Positions 1 to 10,301 are shown, counted from the stretch's first letter. The stretch is 64,000 nucleotides of DNA from Macrosoma leucophasiata (GCA_036365455.1 JAWQUS010000009.1:1270001-1334000), one strand, 5' to 3'. A program made the numbers and translations. Notes: generated by a model from the letters alone, not told the origin.

Positions 1-300
1 ACAGAATGATAATAAGATATTAATAATAGTGACAAAGATATGAAATGATGATGATATGACAATTTAATTCGATACAGATTATTATAATTAACATTAACTT
101 TTAAATTAAATCTTTGACATACTTATGAAAAGGAATGCAATTTTAGTGATGACAATTTGCTGTTGTTCATGATTTGATAATACATGTATTAGAGATTGTT
201 AATTTAATTTTAATGTAACTAAAAATGTTTATAAAATGTCTGAATTTCAATAGTTTAAGGATATGCATAATATTTTACACACCATTGTGACGGTAGAACG
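1..300. other. AT-rich intergenic DNA, nothing recognised
   Basis: AT-rich sequence with no open frame, repeat family or RNA structure that I can support. Confidence 0.5.
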
Positions 301-329
301 TTATGATTTCCATTATTTTGCTACCATAC

Positions 330-384
330 CACCTGTAGCCACTACATTCTAGTAAATAAATGATTTATGATTATGATTATGAAT
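330..384 (+). repeat. probable LINE 3' tail with (GATTAT)n
   Basis: AAATAAATGATTTATGATTATGATTATGA looks like a LINE 3' end (AATAAA-like signal followed by a short tandem GATTAT run). The RTE open frame begins directly after it, so the RTE fragment probably landed at this tail. No coding part of this first LINE is visible. Confidence 0.35.
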
Positions 385-781
385 GGAGAGTTGGACTCTG
401 ACCTCAGCATTATGCGCTAAACTTGAAGCGTTTGAAATGTGGATATACAGACGTATGCTCAGAATACCATGGGTCCAAAAGGTTACTAATGTTGAGGTGC
501 TGCGTCGAATGAATAAAAAGGTGGAATTACTCAGAACTATCAAGGAGAGGAAGCTGCAGTATTTCGGACATATAATGAGAGGTGACAAATACCGAATACT
601 CCAATTGATATTTCAAGGCAAAATTCAGGGGAAAAGGAGACCTGGTAGAAAAAGAACATCCTGGTTGAAAAATTTGAGAGAATGGTTCAACCTAAGCACT
701 CGTTCTCTATTCCGTGCTGCAGCATCAAAAATTAGAATTCCCATGATGTTCGCCAACCTTCGTAGAGAAGTGGCACTTTAA
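383..781 (+). pseudogene. RTE-type LINE, C-terminal end of endonuclease/reverse transcriptase (5' truncated)
   Basis: A 132-residue open frame that resembles the C-terminal region of the RTE-type endonuclease/reverse transcriptase polyprotein. It starts with an ESWTLTSALCAKLEAFEMW block, followed by YRRMLRIPW, LQYFGHIMRG and RRPGRKRTSWLKNLREW blocks that recur after the RT domain in insect RTE elements. Endonuclease and RT catalytic domains are missing, so it cannot act as an enzyme. The initiator Met is only the first usable codon after the 5' truncation. The frame ends in TAA, followed by AAGAAGAAG and an A-run, the LINE 3' end. Its last ~150 bp recur inverted at 1.39-1.53 kb. The family call comes from motif recognition alone. 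Confidence 0.75.
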
Positions 782-1533
782 GAAGAAGAATGAAAAAAAA
801 AGATGTATTATACTCGTACCTAGTCCCCTAACATAATAATATATAATGTAGGGTAGGTATCCTTCATAATAAAAGTTATTCCAATGCGTAGAATACTACA
901 ATGTCACCTACTCGTATTTATCCAAGTTTTAATTTTTATTCGTCATCCGTGTGGACGGGTTTTGTACTTAAAACCTAACGTAATTCCTTTCAGATTCAAC
1001 CCTATATCACTTGGTTTCACCCCAACTTCGTTTCTCTCATCCACATCTCATCACAGCTTCTAATGAGGAACAGGCCGTGTTTAAACTGATTAAATTTCAG
1101 TTTGTTAATAAGTTTTGAAGGGTTGTTAGCTGTTTAAATTTGTTCAAAAAGTCGATAAACAGTTTGAAAGCTCAATTGACCATTACAAGGCTTTTAAGGT
1201 TGTTTAGATGAAAAAAAACAGAATATGGACTTGAGCAACACTAACAAATCAACAGCCAAAAGCTGTTGATTTGTTAGTCTACCAATTTGATACCATGAAG
1301 GATACCTACCCTACATTATATTTTTATTATGTTAGGGGACTAGGTACGAGTATAATAAATCTTTTTTTTTTTTCATTCTTCTTCTTAAAGTGCCACTTCT
1401 CTACGAAGGTTGGCGACCATCATAGGAATCCTAAGTTTTGATGCTGCAGCACGGAATAGAGAACGAGTGCTTAGGTTGAACCATTCTCTCAAATTTTTCA
1501 ACCAGGATGTTCTTTTTCTACCAGGTCTCCTTT
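634..1533. repeat. ~235-bp inverted repeat made from the RTE 3' end plus flank
   Basis: Positions 634-867 (RTE coding end, poly(A), and 65 bp of downstream sequence) recur as reverse complement at 1294-1533 with few differences, separated by ~426 bp. The non-LINE flank after the A-run is also shared, so a local inverted duplication explains this better than two separate insertions. The spacer holds a 17-bp perfect hairpin. Confidence 0.8.
1240..1278. repeat. 17-bp perfect hairpin
   Basis: ACTAACAAATCAACAGC at 1240-1256 is followed by a 5-nt loop (CAAAA) and its exact reverse complement at 1262-1278. No known terminator or element end was recognised. Confidence 0.85.
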
Positions 1534-1536
1534 GGC

Positions 1537-1977
1537 CAAGTGCCACGGGCAGTTTAGGGTTCCGTAGTTTTTAGGTTTGAATAATATAATTTTTAAAAAA
1601 TCTATGGATTTGTTCTAAATTTTCGAGTAAAATTCATTTGGTCGACTATTACTCGCAAACTTGTATAGTGATGTGATTGTGTGATAGTTTTCATTATGCA
1701 GAGTGTCCCAGAAATCAACGATAAACCGAAAACGGGTGATAGGGCAAATCATGGCAGTTATTAGAAAAGTATGAAAAAAAATATTTGTCATGTATTTTTC
1801 ATATTCTTAGGACTTTTATTCTACCACTTTAACGGCGTGATTAAGGTACGGTAGGTACTTGTGCCAAACTTAAAGTTCTAGTAAGTACCGACAGTTTTTG
1901 CGCTAAACCGCGGACGGACAGTAGACATACAGATAGACGAACGACGACGGTTTCTTGTTTACTATGGAACCCTAAAA
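1537..1977 (+). repeat. family F repeat, partial
   Basis: Begins near CCAAGTGCCACGGGCAG and GGGTTCCGTAG and ends CTATGGAACCCTAAAAA. The interior holds the family landmarks TTCTACCACTTT, TTGTGCCAAA and TTTTTGCGCTAAACCG followed by GACA repeats. This is a common lepidopteran dispersed repeat. It is non-coding, and I am unsure of its class. Confidence 0.7.
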
Positions 1978-1979
1978 AC

Positions 1980-2945
1980 AGATGTGCTGATTATATTACA
2001 AAATTTCAGAGACAAGATATAGTTTGAGAAAAAAATCATTTTTTAATTTAATATTCAACAGCTTAAAATTGTAAATATTTGCTAAAGCGAAGTTCTGCCA
2101 TTCTTTTACCTTGATCGACGAAAATCGCGGAACCGCCGGCGGTCCGAACCCACTTTTCGCAGTCGGTTTATGGTTGTATTTCGATGATAAAAACATCGGT
2201 AGAATATAACGAAGTTAAAACTATCACAGCTAAGTACGCTTAATAAGCTTACGAGTAATAGTCGAACTTACCTATAAGATGTATATTTTAAAAAATATAT
2301 ACTAGCACCAGTATGTGTTATTGCAAAAAATAATATAAAAAATTACTTTACGAAATGGAAGCCTACATTGTAAGTGGCTCGACAAGCATTTAGCCGGTTT
2401 CTTTTTTTTGAAAATGTTAAGGTTAAAGAGCTATTTATGGTCTATTTATCCGTGATGAATTAAAGTATTTATAGATATTGAATCCAAATATTTTTGTAGA
2501 ATTATTCATAAATCCTTTATGATCCATTTGAATGGGCCACACTTTCTTAAAGAACCATTTAAAAAAATCTAAATTGATAAGTCTCTCCATTGTGAAATCG
2601 GTTAATAAATATCATTCCACGAATCATGCCGAAGCAATTATACGAAGAAAACGACGCGGCGCTGCTAAACTTGGTGGCAAATTGCGATTTCTGCTTCAAC
2701 AAACTTTCACTGCTTTTTCCATCGGCGATAAAAAAGAGTTCGCGAGTCAGTTTAAGACCATTATTAATACTACTCCGAGTTCTGCAGCCGGTAAACTACA
2801 GTGAAATATCGTTGCGACCAAATAACCGTCTAAGTTACTTTGTAAAAACAAATATGTTGGGTACGGTTGGTACTTTCTATCACAGGTATTGTTTTTTTAA
2901 TTTGTTTTAATCATTTGTTATATGAAGCAAACAAGCAAGTTTACA
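1980..2945. other. unassigned sequence with short overlapping frames
   Basis: No recognised repeat. Two overlapping frames of 90 and 94 codons lie at 2532-2910, in a locally richer stretch around CGACGCGGCGCTGC. Neither resembles a family I know, and each lacks support over the other. This could be an old transposon relic. Confidence 0.3.
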
Positions 2946-2946
2946 T

Positions 2947-3314
2947 AATAAATAATAATAATGGCAACCCATTATACGTCCCACTGCTAGGCACGAGTCT
3001 CTCCCCTTTTTTTGAGGGGAGGCTTGGAGCTTACTCCACACGCTGCTCCAATGCGGATTGGTGGAGGTGGGTGGGGTAGTGGCCAACCCGATGTCGGATG
3101 TTTTCAAACCGCCCATTAGGCCTCCGACAAGGTTTAACGACTGCTATCCATCGATAGCAACCGGGACCGACGGCTTAACGTGCCCTCCGAAGCACGGAAA
3201 CGCGCATTTTAATTTGCCACTAGCGGTCACCCATCACACTACCCGACCGCGCCCTTAGTGCTTAACCGAGCAGATCGCTTACGATCTACACCAGCCGCTG
3301 GGCCATGCGCGCTT
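2947..3314 (-). mobile_element. family B SINE-like element
   Basis: Read on the minus strand it starts GCGCGCATGGCCCAGCGGC, a tRNA A-box-like head, runs through CGTGCTTCGGAGGGCACG and CCTTGTCGGAGGCC, and ends CAGTGGGACGTATAATGGG then GCCATTATTATTATT. The tail resembles RTE LINE 3' ends. Near full length. Confidence 0.75.
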
Positions 3315-3449
3315 CATACTAACGTTGTTTTAATTGTAGATGGGTTGCCACTCCAGAGAACTTATCTGTTTTGCCTCTACCTCAAATAGTGGCAATAAAT
3401 TACCATCTGCTCGGAACACGATAACGCTCAACACTAACACCGAGTAAAT

Positions 3450-3572
3450 ATTCTTAGGAATTGGTGTGCATGTATAAAAGAAATGATGAATATAGAAGAA
3501 GCACGGGAGGTGTGTCAGGACCGGGATATCTGGCACTCCACACTCGAATATGAAGGTACATACATACATTCA
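3450..3572 (+). repeat. RTE-type LINE 3' end fragment
   Basis: Decayed copy of the RTE C-terminal coding end seen at 15.6 kb and 53.7 kb: GAATTGGTGTGCATGTATAA, then GAAGCACGGGAGGTGTGTCA and GACCGGGATATCTGGC, followed by (CATA)n tail sequence. Not translatable in one frame. Confidence 0.65.
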
Positions 3573-3960
3573 TACGATACATACATACTAAGTTAATTAG
3601 GAATATGGTGGTGACTATGCGCTCAAGTTTCGTCATTATAAATCGTCATTAATGACTTTAACATGTTTGGGTGGACTCTTATCTTGACCACCAAAGTGTT
3701 TCGAGCATACGATGGGAGCTGTAGATGGTAAACAGTCGGTTTCTTTGCGTAATAGTACACCCCGGACATTCGGTTAAAATTCCATGATGATTTATTCACT
3801 TGATTTAGTTACCTTTTAATAAGATACGAATCGGTGAGGTGTTTTTACACGGAAATGTAGCACGTTATGAGTTTTCGACTTCGGGGCGAAAACATTTCAA
3901 CGTTCGAAGTTTTTTTTTGTCAGCCACAAAAATAAATATATGGCTTTTAAATAGGAAATC
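3573..3960. other. intergenic, nothing recognised
   Basis: No supported feature in this stretch. Confidence 0.4.
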
Positions 3961-4072
3961 GGTGGTAGAGCTCTGTTGACCGATCTCGAGAGTGAACGCA
4001 CCAACGCATCACATAATTTACCTACCGCTGAGTGGTAGTGTCCACAGATATTGTGATCGATGGTAATGTACG
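3961..4072 (+). mobile_element. family A element, old 5' portion
   Basis: GGTGGTAGAGCTC start and GAGTGGTAGTGT core are still visible, but the copy is heavily diverged and lacks the 3' tail. Confidence 0.6.
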
Positions 4073-4200
4073 AAGGTAGAGAGCTCAAATGATAGAGCTC
4101 GAAGCCGTGCAAACGGTGTGAAAAAGTCCGCGACAGCATATGTCTATATTTTAACGTTACCTCACTATAAGCTTTTTTATACTAACCAAAGTTGTTCCAA

Positions 4201-4345
4201 AATAATGCATGATTTGCGAAGGTGTTTTTATAAATATAATATTAATCCAGTAGCGTACTGGTAAGAATTTTTCAAATTGGACCAGTAGTTTCTGAGATTA
4301 GCGCGTTCAAACAAACAAACAAACTCTTCAGCTTTATAATATCAA
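4201..4345 (+). repeat. lepidopteran repeat tail with (CAAA)n
   Basis: ACCAGTAGTTTCTGAGATTA followed by GCGCGTTCAAACAAACAAAC and TTCAGCTTTATAATAT, a commonly seen lepidopteran dispersed repeat end. Non-coding. The class is unknown to me. Confidence 0.45.
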
Positions 4346-4611
4346 GTTTAGATTTTCGCTCGGTCAGTTACATGTGACTCTGTCACGTGTTCGCAATACT
4401 AGCAGCCTATATGCTTTCATCTCCGATGGCCATCAATGCGTCACAACAGAGAAGCATTAATGTAAACCAGTTTTTTTTTAACTTTTGGTAAAAAAGTGTT
4501 TATGATCCAAAAAGTTATATCAAAAAAATGTGCCCAAAGTCACTTTTACACGCGAATGAAGTCGCGGGCACAGCAAGTAATTATATATTATTCATCCGGT
4601 TACTGGCACTG

Positions 4612-4747
4612 GTCCTCAGGAGTGGTAACGCATCTGGATTTTGACCTCGGTCTTTGTGTGGGTGTCTATAGGCTGCAGACATCATTTAACATCAATGTGA
4701 ACTGCATGCTTGTTTGCCACTTCAGTAACATAAAAAAAAAAAAAAAA
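4612..4747 (+). mobile_element. family A element, 3' half with poly(A)
   Basis: From TCAGGAGTGGTAACGCATCT through GGCTGCAG and GAACTGCATGCTTGTTTGCC to an A-run of 16. A 5'-truncated copy, as expected for incomplete reverse transcription. Confidence 0.8.
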
Positions 4748-4783
4748 TCTACACGTTTTCATAGTGTTAGTAAACGTATAATG

Positions 4784-5040
4784 TACTAGATGTGCCCGCG
4801 ACTTCGTCCGCGTGAGAATTTACGATTGTTCAGTATCTACCCGGACGAAGTCGTGGGCTCAGCTAGTATAAAAGTAGCCTAATTTACTCCTTATTACATA
4901 AGTTATCTGCCAGTAAAAGTTCCGTCGAATTCGGTCTAGCCGTTCCCGAGATTAGCCCCAACAAATAGACAGAAAGACAAAAATTGTAAAAAATTATGTT
5001 TTGGTATATGTACCGTGTAAACATACATATGCATTTAGTA
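4784..5040 (+). repeat. family G repeat
   Basis: TACTAGATGTGCCCGCGACT start, CGAAGTCGTGGGCTCAGCTA, GTAGCCTAATTTACTCC and ACCGTGTAAACATACAT. Family F begins immediately after it. Non-coding. Confidence 0.7.
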
Positions 5041-5909
5041 AAAAACCGGTCAAGTGCGTCGGGCCACGCGCAGTGTAGGGTTCCGTAGTTACAGAGTAAG
5101 AGATGTAATAAAAAAATATATTTTCAATCGAGTTGTTCGAAACTTAATAAAATACATTTGGTTGACTATTACTCACAAACTTGTAAAGCCAACTTAAGTG
5201 TGATAGTTTTCCTTTTAATTTTTATTTCATTATAAACCTAGAGCTACTATTGCCGTACCGTTTGGTTATTTTACGCAACAACCGTTTAGTTGGTAGAGGG
5301 GGGCGACACTTGACTCCTAACGAAAATTGGCACTTTAAAGCTTAATAAGTATTTTATTTTTAAAGAAAAATGGAAAGAAAAATTTGACTTCAGGCGAGAC
5401 TCGAACTCGCGACCTACTGGGAATCTAGTCCAGCCGCTCTTCCAATTGAGCTACTGAAGCCCTGCCCGATTTGTCAAATCTTTCCTTCACATCTATTGCA
5501 TTGCTTTATGGTAGCAGCAGCGCCATCTGTTACCAACTATGCTAGTTAGGCAACCGATATAATAGACTTTTCAGTTTATTGAATATCGTAAAGAAGTCGC
5601 TTTTACCCTTAATAATTGTTTTATATTATTTCGCATTAACACATGCTTGTGAAAATATATTTTATTTTTAAAGAAAAATGGAAAGAAAAATTTGACTTCA
5701 GGCGAGACTCAAACTCGCGACCTACTGGGAATCTAGTCCAGCTTAATAAGTCACGAACATTTGACTAAATCGAAAAATTATATTTGCAGACCCGTAACAT
5801 TTTTTAAAGACCTATCCAACAATATCCCACACAATATGTGAAAGGAAAAAAAAAATATCCGCGCGTTAGAAGTAGTGGAAATAAAAAAATTAAATAAAAA
5901 AATAAATGA
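5041..5909 (+). repeat. family F repeat, 5' part, interrupted by family E
   Basis: Starts AAACCGGTCAAGTGCGTCGG and GGGTTCCGTAGTTACAGAG. It is split by the family E insertion at 5351-5739, resumes at AGTCACGAACATTTGACTAA, and is broken again by a second F element at 5910. The uninterrupted order is visible in the copy at 58.57-59.22 kb. Confidence 0.8.
5351..5739 (-). mobile_element. family E tRNA-like element, 1.26 units, 12-bp TSD
   Basis: Flanked by identical 12-mers AGCTTAATAAGT (5339-5350 and 5740-5751). On the minus strand, 5461-5386 is a 76-nt tRNA-like cloverleaf: acceptor GGCTTCA/TGAAGTC, T-arm GCGAG-TTCGAGT-CTCGC, anticodon-loop position AGA, and a TTTTT run just after the 3' end. 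A second, truncated tRNA-like copy lies one 308-bp period away at 5694-5739, so the insert holds more than one unit. The short variable loop argues against a true serine tRNA. It is best read as a tRNA-derived retroposon. Confidence 0.8.
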
Positions 5910-6533
5910 AATAAAAAAACCGGACAAGTGCGAGTTCGACTCGCGTGGTGAGGGTTCCGTAATTTAAATAAATATTTTCGAAAATACAACAGATTTAAAA
6001 TGCAGGGACATAGCGGTTACGGTGGTACCGGCAGGGGGGGTTATTTTATTAAGAATTTTCGATTTAATTTGAATACTCAAACTTCTTATAAGTTATCCAG
6101 TAATCTATAGGCAAAGAACTATTTTCCAAATTTTTTTCTAAATTTTAAGTTTAGTAGTTTCGGAGATAGGGGGGGAAATGGTCAATTTTCGTTGTTTTTC
6201 TTAAATCATTCTCAAGTTTGTTTTGTTAAAAAATATATATATTTTTGAGATGCTGACAACAACTTCTTTCATTTGATATGTCACACGACACAGTTTACGA
6301 TTTTTTTTTTAATTTTCTGATTTTCCTCCCGAAAGTGGCCCCTCTGTTTAAAATTTATCATTTTACTTGACGTGTTCATCTTTGGGTCACCAATTTACAT
6401 ATATTCATCAAATTTCAACTCAATCGGTCGAGTAGTTTCGGAGCAAATTGGCTGTGACAGACGGACAGACGGACAGACGCACTAGTGATCCTATAAGGGT
6501 TCCCTTATTCCTTTTAAGGTACGGAACGCTAAA
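5910..6533 (+). repeat. family F-like repeat nested in another F
   Basis: Starts ACCGGACAAGTGCGAGTTCG and GAGGGTTCCGTAATTT, and ends TTTTAAGGTACGGAACGCTA followed by A-rich sequence. It contains GACAGACGGACAGACGGACA just before the end. A distinct subfamily from the F copy it interrupts. Confidence 0.75.
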
Positions 6534-6712
6534 AAATATCGTGTTTCTATTCTACCACTTTGTCGGCGTGATTAAGGTGTATACTTGTGCCAAATTTCAA
6601 GTCTCTAGTACCAATAGTTTTTGCGCTCGTGGACGGACAGACAGACAAACAGGCAGATAGCCAGACGGACATGGCGAAACAATAAGTTCCTTGTTTACTA
6701 CGGAACCCTAAA
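6534..6712 (+). repeat. family F repeat, 3' part of the interrupted copy
   Basis: Resumes with TTCTACCACTTTGTCGGCGT and ends TTTACTACGGAACCCTAAAA, completing the copy begun at 5041. Confidence 0.75.
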
Positions 6713-6837
6713 AACGGTTATTTTCATATTACGAACAGACACTCGTTTCAATTTTATTTATTTATATAGATGTACAGATAATGTACGGCCCCGTAATAAC
6801 TTATCACAGAGACATAGCAACTAAGGTCTAAGGGGTC

Positions 6838-6934
6838 TAAGGGGTGGCAACGCATCTGCTATAGGCTGCAGGCTTCACTTAACATCAATGTCAACTGCAT
6901 GCTTGCTTGCTAGTTTGATAACATTAAAAAAAAA
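6838..6934 (+). mobile_element. family A element, 3' fragment with internal deletion
   Basis: GGGGTGGCAACGCATCTGC is joined directly to TATAGGCTGCAG, dropping the ~35 bp usually between them. It ends in an A-run. Confidence 0.7.
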
Positions 6935-7028
6935 CAATATCAACCCGTCGTTTCCTCAAACATTATTTTTTGTGCAACAATAATAGGCCTATATTGCTAC
7001 CTGTAGGGTTCGACCCCAGCTAGAGAAG

Positions 7029-7314
7029 TTTTTTTTTATGTAATGGAAGTGGTAAACAAGCATGCCGTTCACATTGATGTTAAGTGATGACTGCAGCCTA
7101 TAGACACCCACACAAAGACCAAGGTCAAAATGCAGATGCGTTACCACTCCTGAGGCCTAAGGTGTTATGCATCTGTGCCGGAAATTACAGGGCCGTACAT
7201 TACAACCTGACCGGAACACGATATTGCTGAACACTACCATTTAGCGGCAAGTGTATTAGGTAATGCGGTGGTGCCTACGCCCGCGAGCTCTCTCACTGGA
7301 GCTCTACCACCAGT
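7029..7314 (-). mobile_element. family A element, full length
   Basis: Complete copy: poly(A) side at the left (T-run, TATGTAATGGAAGTGG), TGGTGGTAGAGCTCC end at the right. Confidence 0.85.
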
Positions 7315-7514
7315 GAAAACTAAATTCATTTTCTAACTTTTCGGAAATTGTACTGGCTACTCTCGGAGATTCGTTGTATCCTCGTAGACATGTTTACCAC
7401 TTTTCACGTAGAGCAAAAAGAAACACGGTCTTCGATATATGCATGTAAACTTACATTATTTTATTTACTTTTGCCTACCCCTTCAGGGATACAGACATCA
7501 AATTACGGTACCTC

Positions 7515-7570
7515 TCGTTTTTGCTTTAAATAACGAAATAAGGTTATTTCGTTATTTAAAGCAAAAACGA
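7515..7570. repeat. 56-nt perfect palindrome (27-bp arms, 2-nt centre)
   Basis: The left arm 7515-7541 begins TCGTTTTTGCTTTAAATAAC and the right arm 7544-7570 is its exact reverse complement. The centre is GG at 7542-7543. No TE end was recognised at this palindrome. Confidence 0.9.
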
Positions 7571-7589
7571 TAATAAATGAGTAGAATTT

Positions 7590-7675
7590 GAAGTATGTAT
7601 GTATGTATCTTCACGCCAGGTCCCTAACGCGGTAGGCAGATAGTGTAGAGCGCCAGATATCCCGGTCCTGATATT
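7590..7675 (-). repeat. RTE-type LINE 3' end fragment
   Basis: ATGTATGTATCTTCACGCCA followed by GGTCCCTAACGCGGTAGGCA and GATATCCCGGTCCTGA: the reversed 3' tail of the RTE family at 53.6 kb. Confidence 0.75.
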
Positions 7676-8520
7676 GAATTAGAATTTTAAGTAATAAGAT
7701 TCTGAGAGGCAACGCCGAAGTTTTGCAAACTTCGAATGTGGTCGATGAATGTCAATAGATTTAGAAACGTGAACATGAAAACAAAACTGGCCATTTGTGG
7801 CCAAAAGTATTTATGTACACATACATTCATGTTTCTTCTTCTTTGCTACCCCTTCGGTGAATCTCAGACATGAAATGTTTATCTAACAATATATTAAACA
7901 TTGTCAATTAAAATCAGTAACATACTCGTATGAATGCTTTACACTGACGCTTTAATATAATGATTAAATACCTACTTGTTAAAGAATGTAAAGTAGAATA
8001 ATAATCGGATTAAGTAATTTCTAAGCAAGGATTTTTCATCTATCAAAGTTATGTTATATTAATTTACACACGAAATTCTGCGTCGATGTATTTGTTTATT
8101 CAATTCAATTACAAAATTGGGAGACCTTTTCTGACGTTATTTTAACTTAAAAAGCACGTAAAACAAACAATATATTTTAGTTCCATTTATCCAAGAAATA
8201 ATTATAAATTATTTTCATGTAAATACAAACGTTTTAGAATTAATTTAAATGGACCAAATCCGAATCTTTAAGCTTGTAGGTATTTAATATTCTTTAATAA
8301 GCACTCAATTTTAACGATATCTTTTGGTCGATTTTAATATGCCAGATTAATAAAACACTTTATGACATAGATTTTTACGAAATATCTACAAATCCAAGAC
8401 CGCGAGATTGAATTAACATGTTTTATTTCAGCTGCTTGCGACGATAACTATGTTTTATTCAACCGGTTATAAAACTAAACTAATAAAAACCACAATACAC
8501 ACCACAAAACATAAAAAAAA
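7676..8520. other. AT-rich intergenic DNA, nothing recognised
   Basis: Apart from short strings resembling a SINE C tail near 7835, I see no repeat, gene or structure. Confidence 0.4.
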
Positions 8521-8540
8521 ACCATTCTAATAAACACGAA

Positions 8541-8760
8541 ACTCACCCGTGACTGTCAAGATAGAAAGACGTGGCTTTTTGTAAGCGCGGCGGGCGCGGC
8601 GAGCGCCGCCGCCGGTGTGACCTGTCGCGTCCCGTGAGTACACGTCCGCTTGCCCGCGCGTAGGCGTTCGTCTGAGCACCCCCGGACCCCTGGCCCTCCG
8701 CCCTCCGACCTCCCGCCACCCGCCTCCAGCCACTCGATAGTTTTCTTTGCCTAATTATGT
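8541..8760 (-). promoter_or_regulatory. GC-rich island, possible non-coding first exon with a 5' splice site
   Basis: A sharply GC-rich block inside AT-rich DNA. On the minus strand it ends CAGTCACGG|GTGAGTTTCG, a strong match to the metazoan 5' splice-site consensus (GT at 8546-8545). A TCAGT initiator-like string lies upstream at 8843-8839. Overlapping Arg/Gly-rich frames of 68 and 85 codons cross it but look compositional rather than coding. This would fit the 5' end of a host gene running leftwards, but no downstream exon is recognisable. A GC-rich TE piece is the alternative. Confidence 0.3.
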
Positions 8761-9034
8761 TGTACAACCTTTTGTAATCGACGGGTAAGTCCGTTTCCAC
8801 GATAATTGGCTGCGAGTTTCATGATTTACAAGTGTTTTACTGAGGAAGAGAGTCACTTGAATCGTATTTTGTGCTATTCTGTCCATATAAATTTGCTACC
8901 TACTAAGTTAAAACATGATTTCTAATTTAAACTCTTAGGGGGAGCGTGAGGAAAACTTACTGTAATTGTGAAAATGTACTGTTGTTTTTTCTATCAAACG
9001 TTCTTACGCAAGTTTTCAATAGTTTTATTTTCGT

Positions 9035-9560
9035 ACTAGCTGTGCCCGCGACTTTGTCCACGTGAGAAAAAATATGATTGTTCTGTATCTACCCAGACGA
9101 AGTCGTGGGCGCAGCTAGTATAAAAGTAGCCTAAGTTACTCCTTGTTACATCAGCTACCTACCCGTGGAAGTCCCGTCAAAGTCGGATACACTCCAATTC
9201 TACTTATTTGTATGTAGGTATGTATGGATGTATGGAGATAAAAGTAGCCTAAGTTACTCCTTATTACATCAGCTACCTGCCTGTGGAAGTCCCGTCAAAG
9301 TCGAATACACTCCAATTCTACTTATTTGTATGTAGGTATGTATGTATGTACGGATGTATGGGGATAAAAGTCCCGTCAAAATCGGTATAGCCGTTCCCAA
9401 GATTAGCCCCGCCGAACAGACAGACACACAGACAAAAATCGTAAAAAATGTTTTGGTATATGAACCGTGTATACATACATAATAATATGAATTTAGTAAA
9501 AAGCGGTTATTATAATATTACAAACAGACACTCCAATTTTATTTATTTGTATAGATTTAT
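9035..9560 (+). repeat. family G repeat with internal ~120-bp tandem duplication
   Basis: TACTAGCTGTGCCCGCGACT start. The segment beginning AGTAGCCTAAGTTACTCC occurs at 9125 and again at 9244, with a third partial start near 9361. Each is linked by TATGTAGGTATGTATG-type microsatellite. It ends with ACAAACAGACACTCCAATTT and TTTGTATAGATT. Confidence 0.75.
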
Positions 9561-9737
9561 TATTATGGAAGGTAACATACAACATAAGATCTAAAAATTC
9601 TGTGATAATTTAAGGTTTCTTTCTGTCTTAATGATAAGTATCGTTGTTTGTGAAACAAAATAAACTATTTCTTAGTCAGAGTCTAAGAAAAAGAGTAAAA
9701 ACACATTTTTGAAAAAAAAGACTGTAATTGTACCATT

Positions 9738-10041
9738 TTATTTAAAGAAAAATGGAAAGAAAAATTTGACTTCAGGCGAGACTCGAACTCGCGGCCTACT
9801 GGGAATCTAGTCCAGCCGCTCTTCCAATTGAGCTACTGAAGCCCTGCCCGATTTGTCAAATCTTTCCTTCACATTTATTGCATTGGTTTATGGTAGCAGT
9901 AGCGCCATCTATTACCAACTATGCTAGTTAGGCAACCGATATAATAGACTTTGCAGTTTATTGAATATCGTAAAGAAGTCGCTTTTACCCTTAATAATTA
10001 TATATTTCACAAGCATGTGTAAATGCGAAATAATATAAAAC
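9738..10041 (-). mobile_element. family E tRNA-like element, one unit, 12-bp TSD
   Basis: Flanked by AATTGTACCATT at 9726-9737 and 10042-10053. The tRNA-like part is 9843-9768 (minus), with the same arms as the copy at 5.4 kb. At its minus-strand 5' end, the ~41-nt piece containing ACACATGCTTGTGAAATAT is inverted compared with the tandem copy at 5.4 kb. Confidence 0.8.
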
Positions 10042-10301
10042 AATTGTACCATTATTCTGTCGGAATCTGTCCGCAAAAGTGTTGTTACTAAGCCAAAAAC
10101 ATTGTTCTCAAATACGTGAGTCGTCAATGGTGGCAATCATTTTTAATTTATTTATTTATTAAGTCTTTATTGTCACAATACACATACAATATTGTTACAA
10201 ATGGCGAACTTAACGCTAAGAGCGTTCTCTACCAGTTAAACCATTACTAGTATAGAAAGTTATATGGCAGTATTAGGACACAACAGACATACAGAGCATA
10301 A

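Noticed and set aside
1240..1278. microRNA precursor
   Set aside because: Arms are perfectly paired over only 17 bp with a 5-nt loop, too short for a typical animal pre-miRNA.
5386..5461. Genuine nuclear tRNA gene (anticodon position AGA)
   Set aside because: Near-identical copies sit inside family E insertions with target duplications. It lacks the long variable arm of serine tRNAs and has a mismatch in the anticodon stem, so it is a tRNA-derived part of a mobile element.
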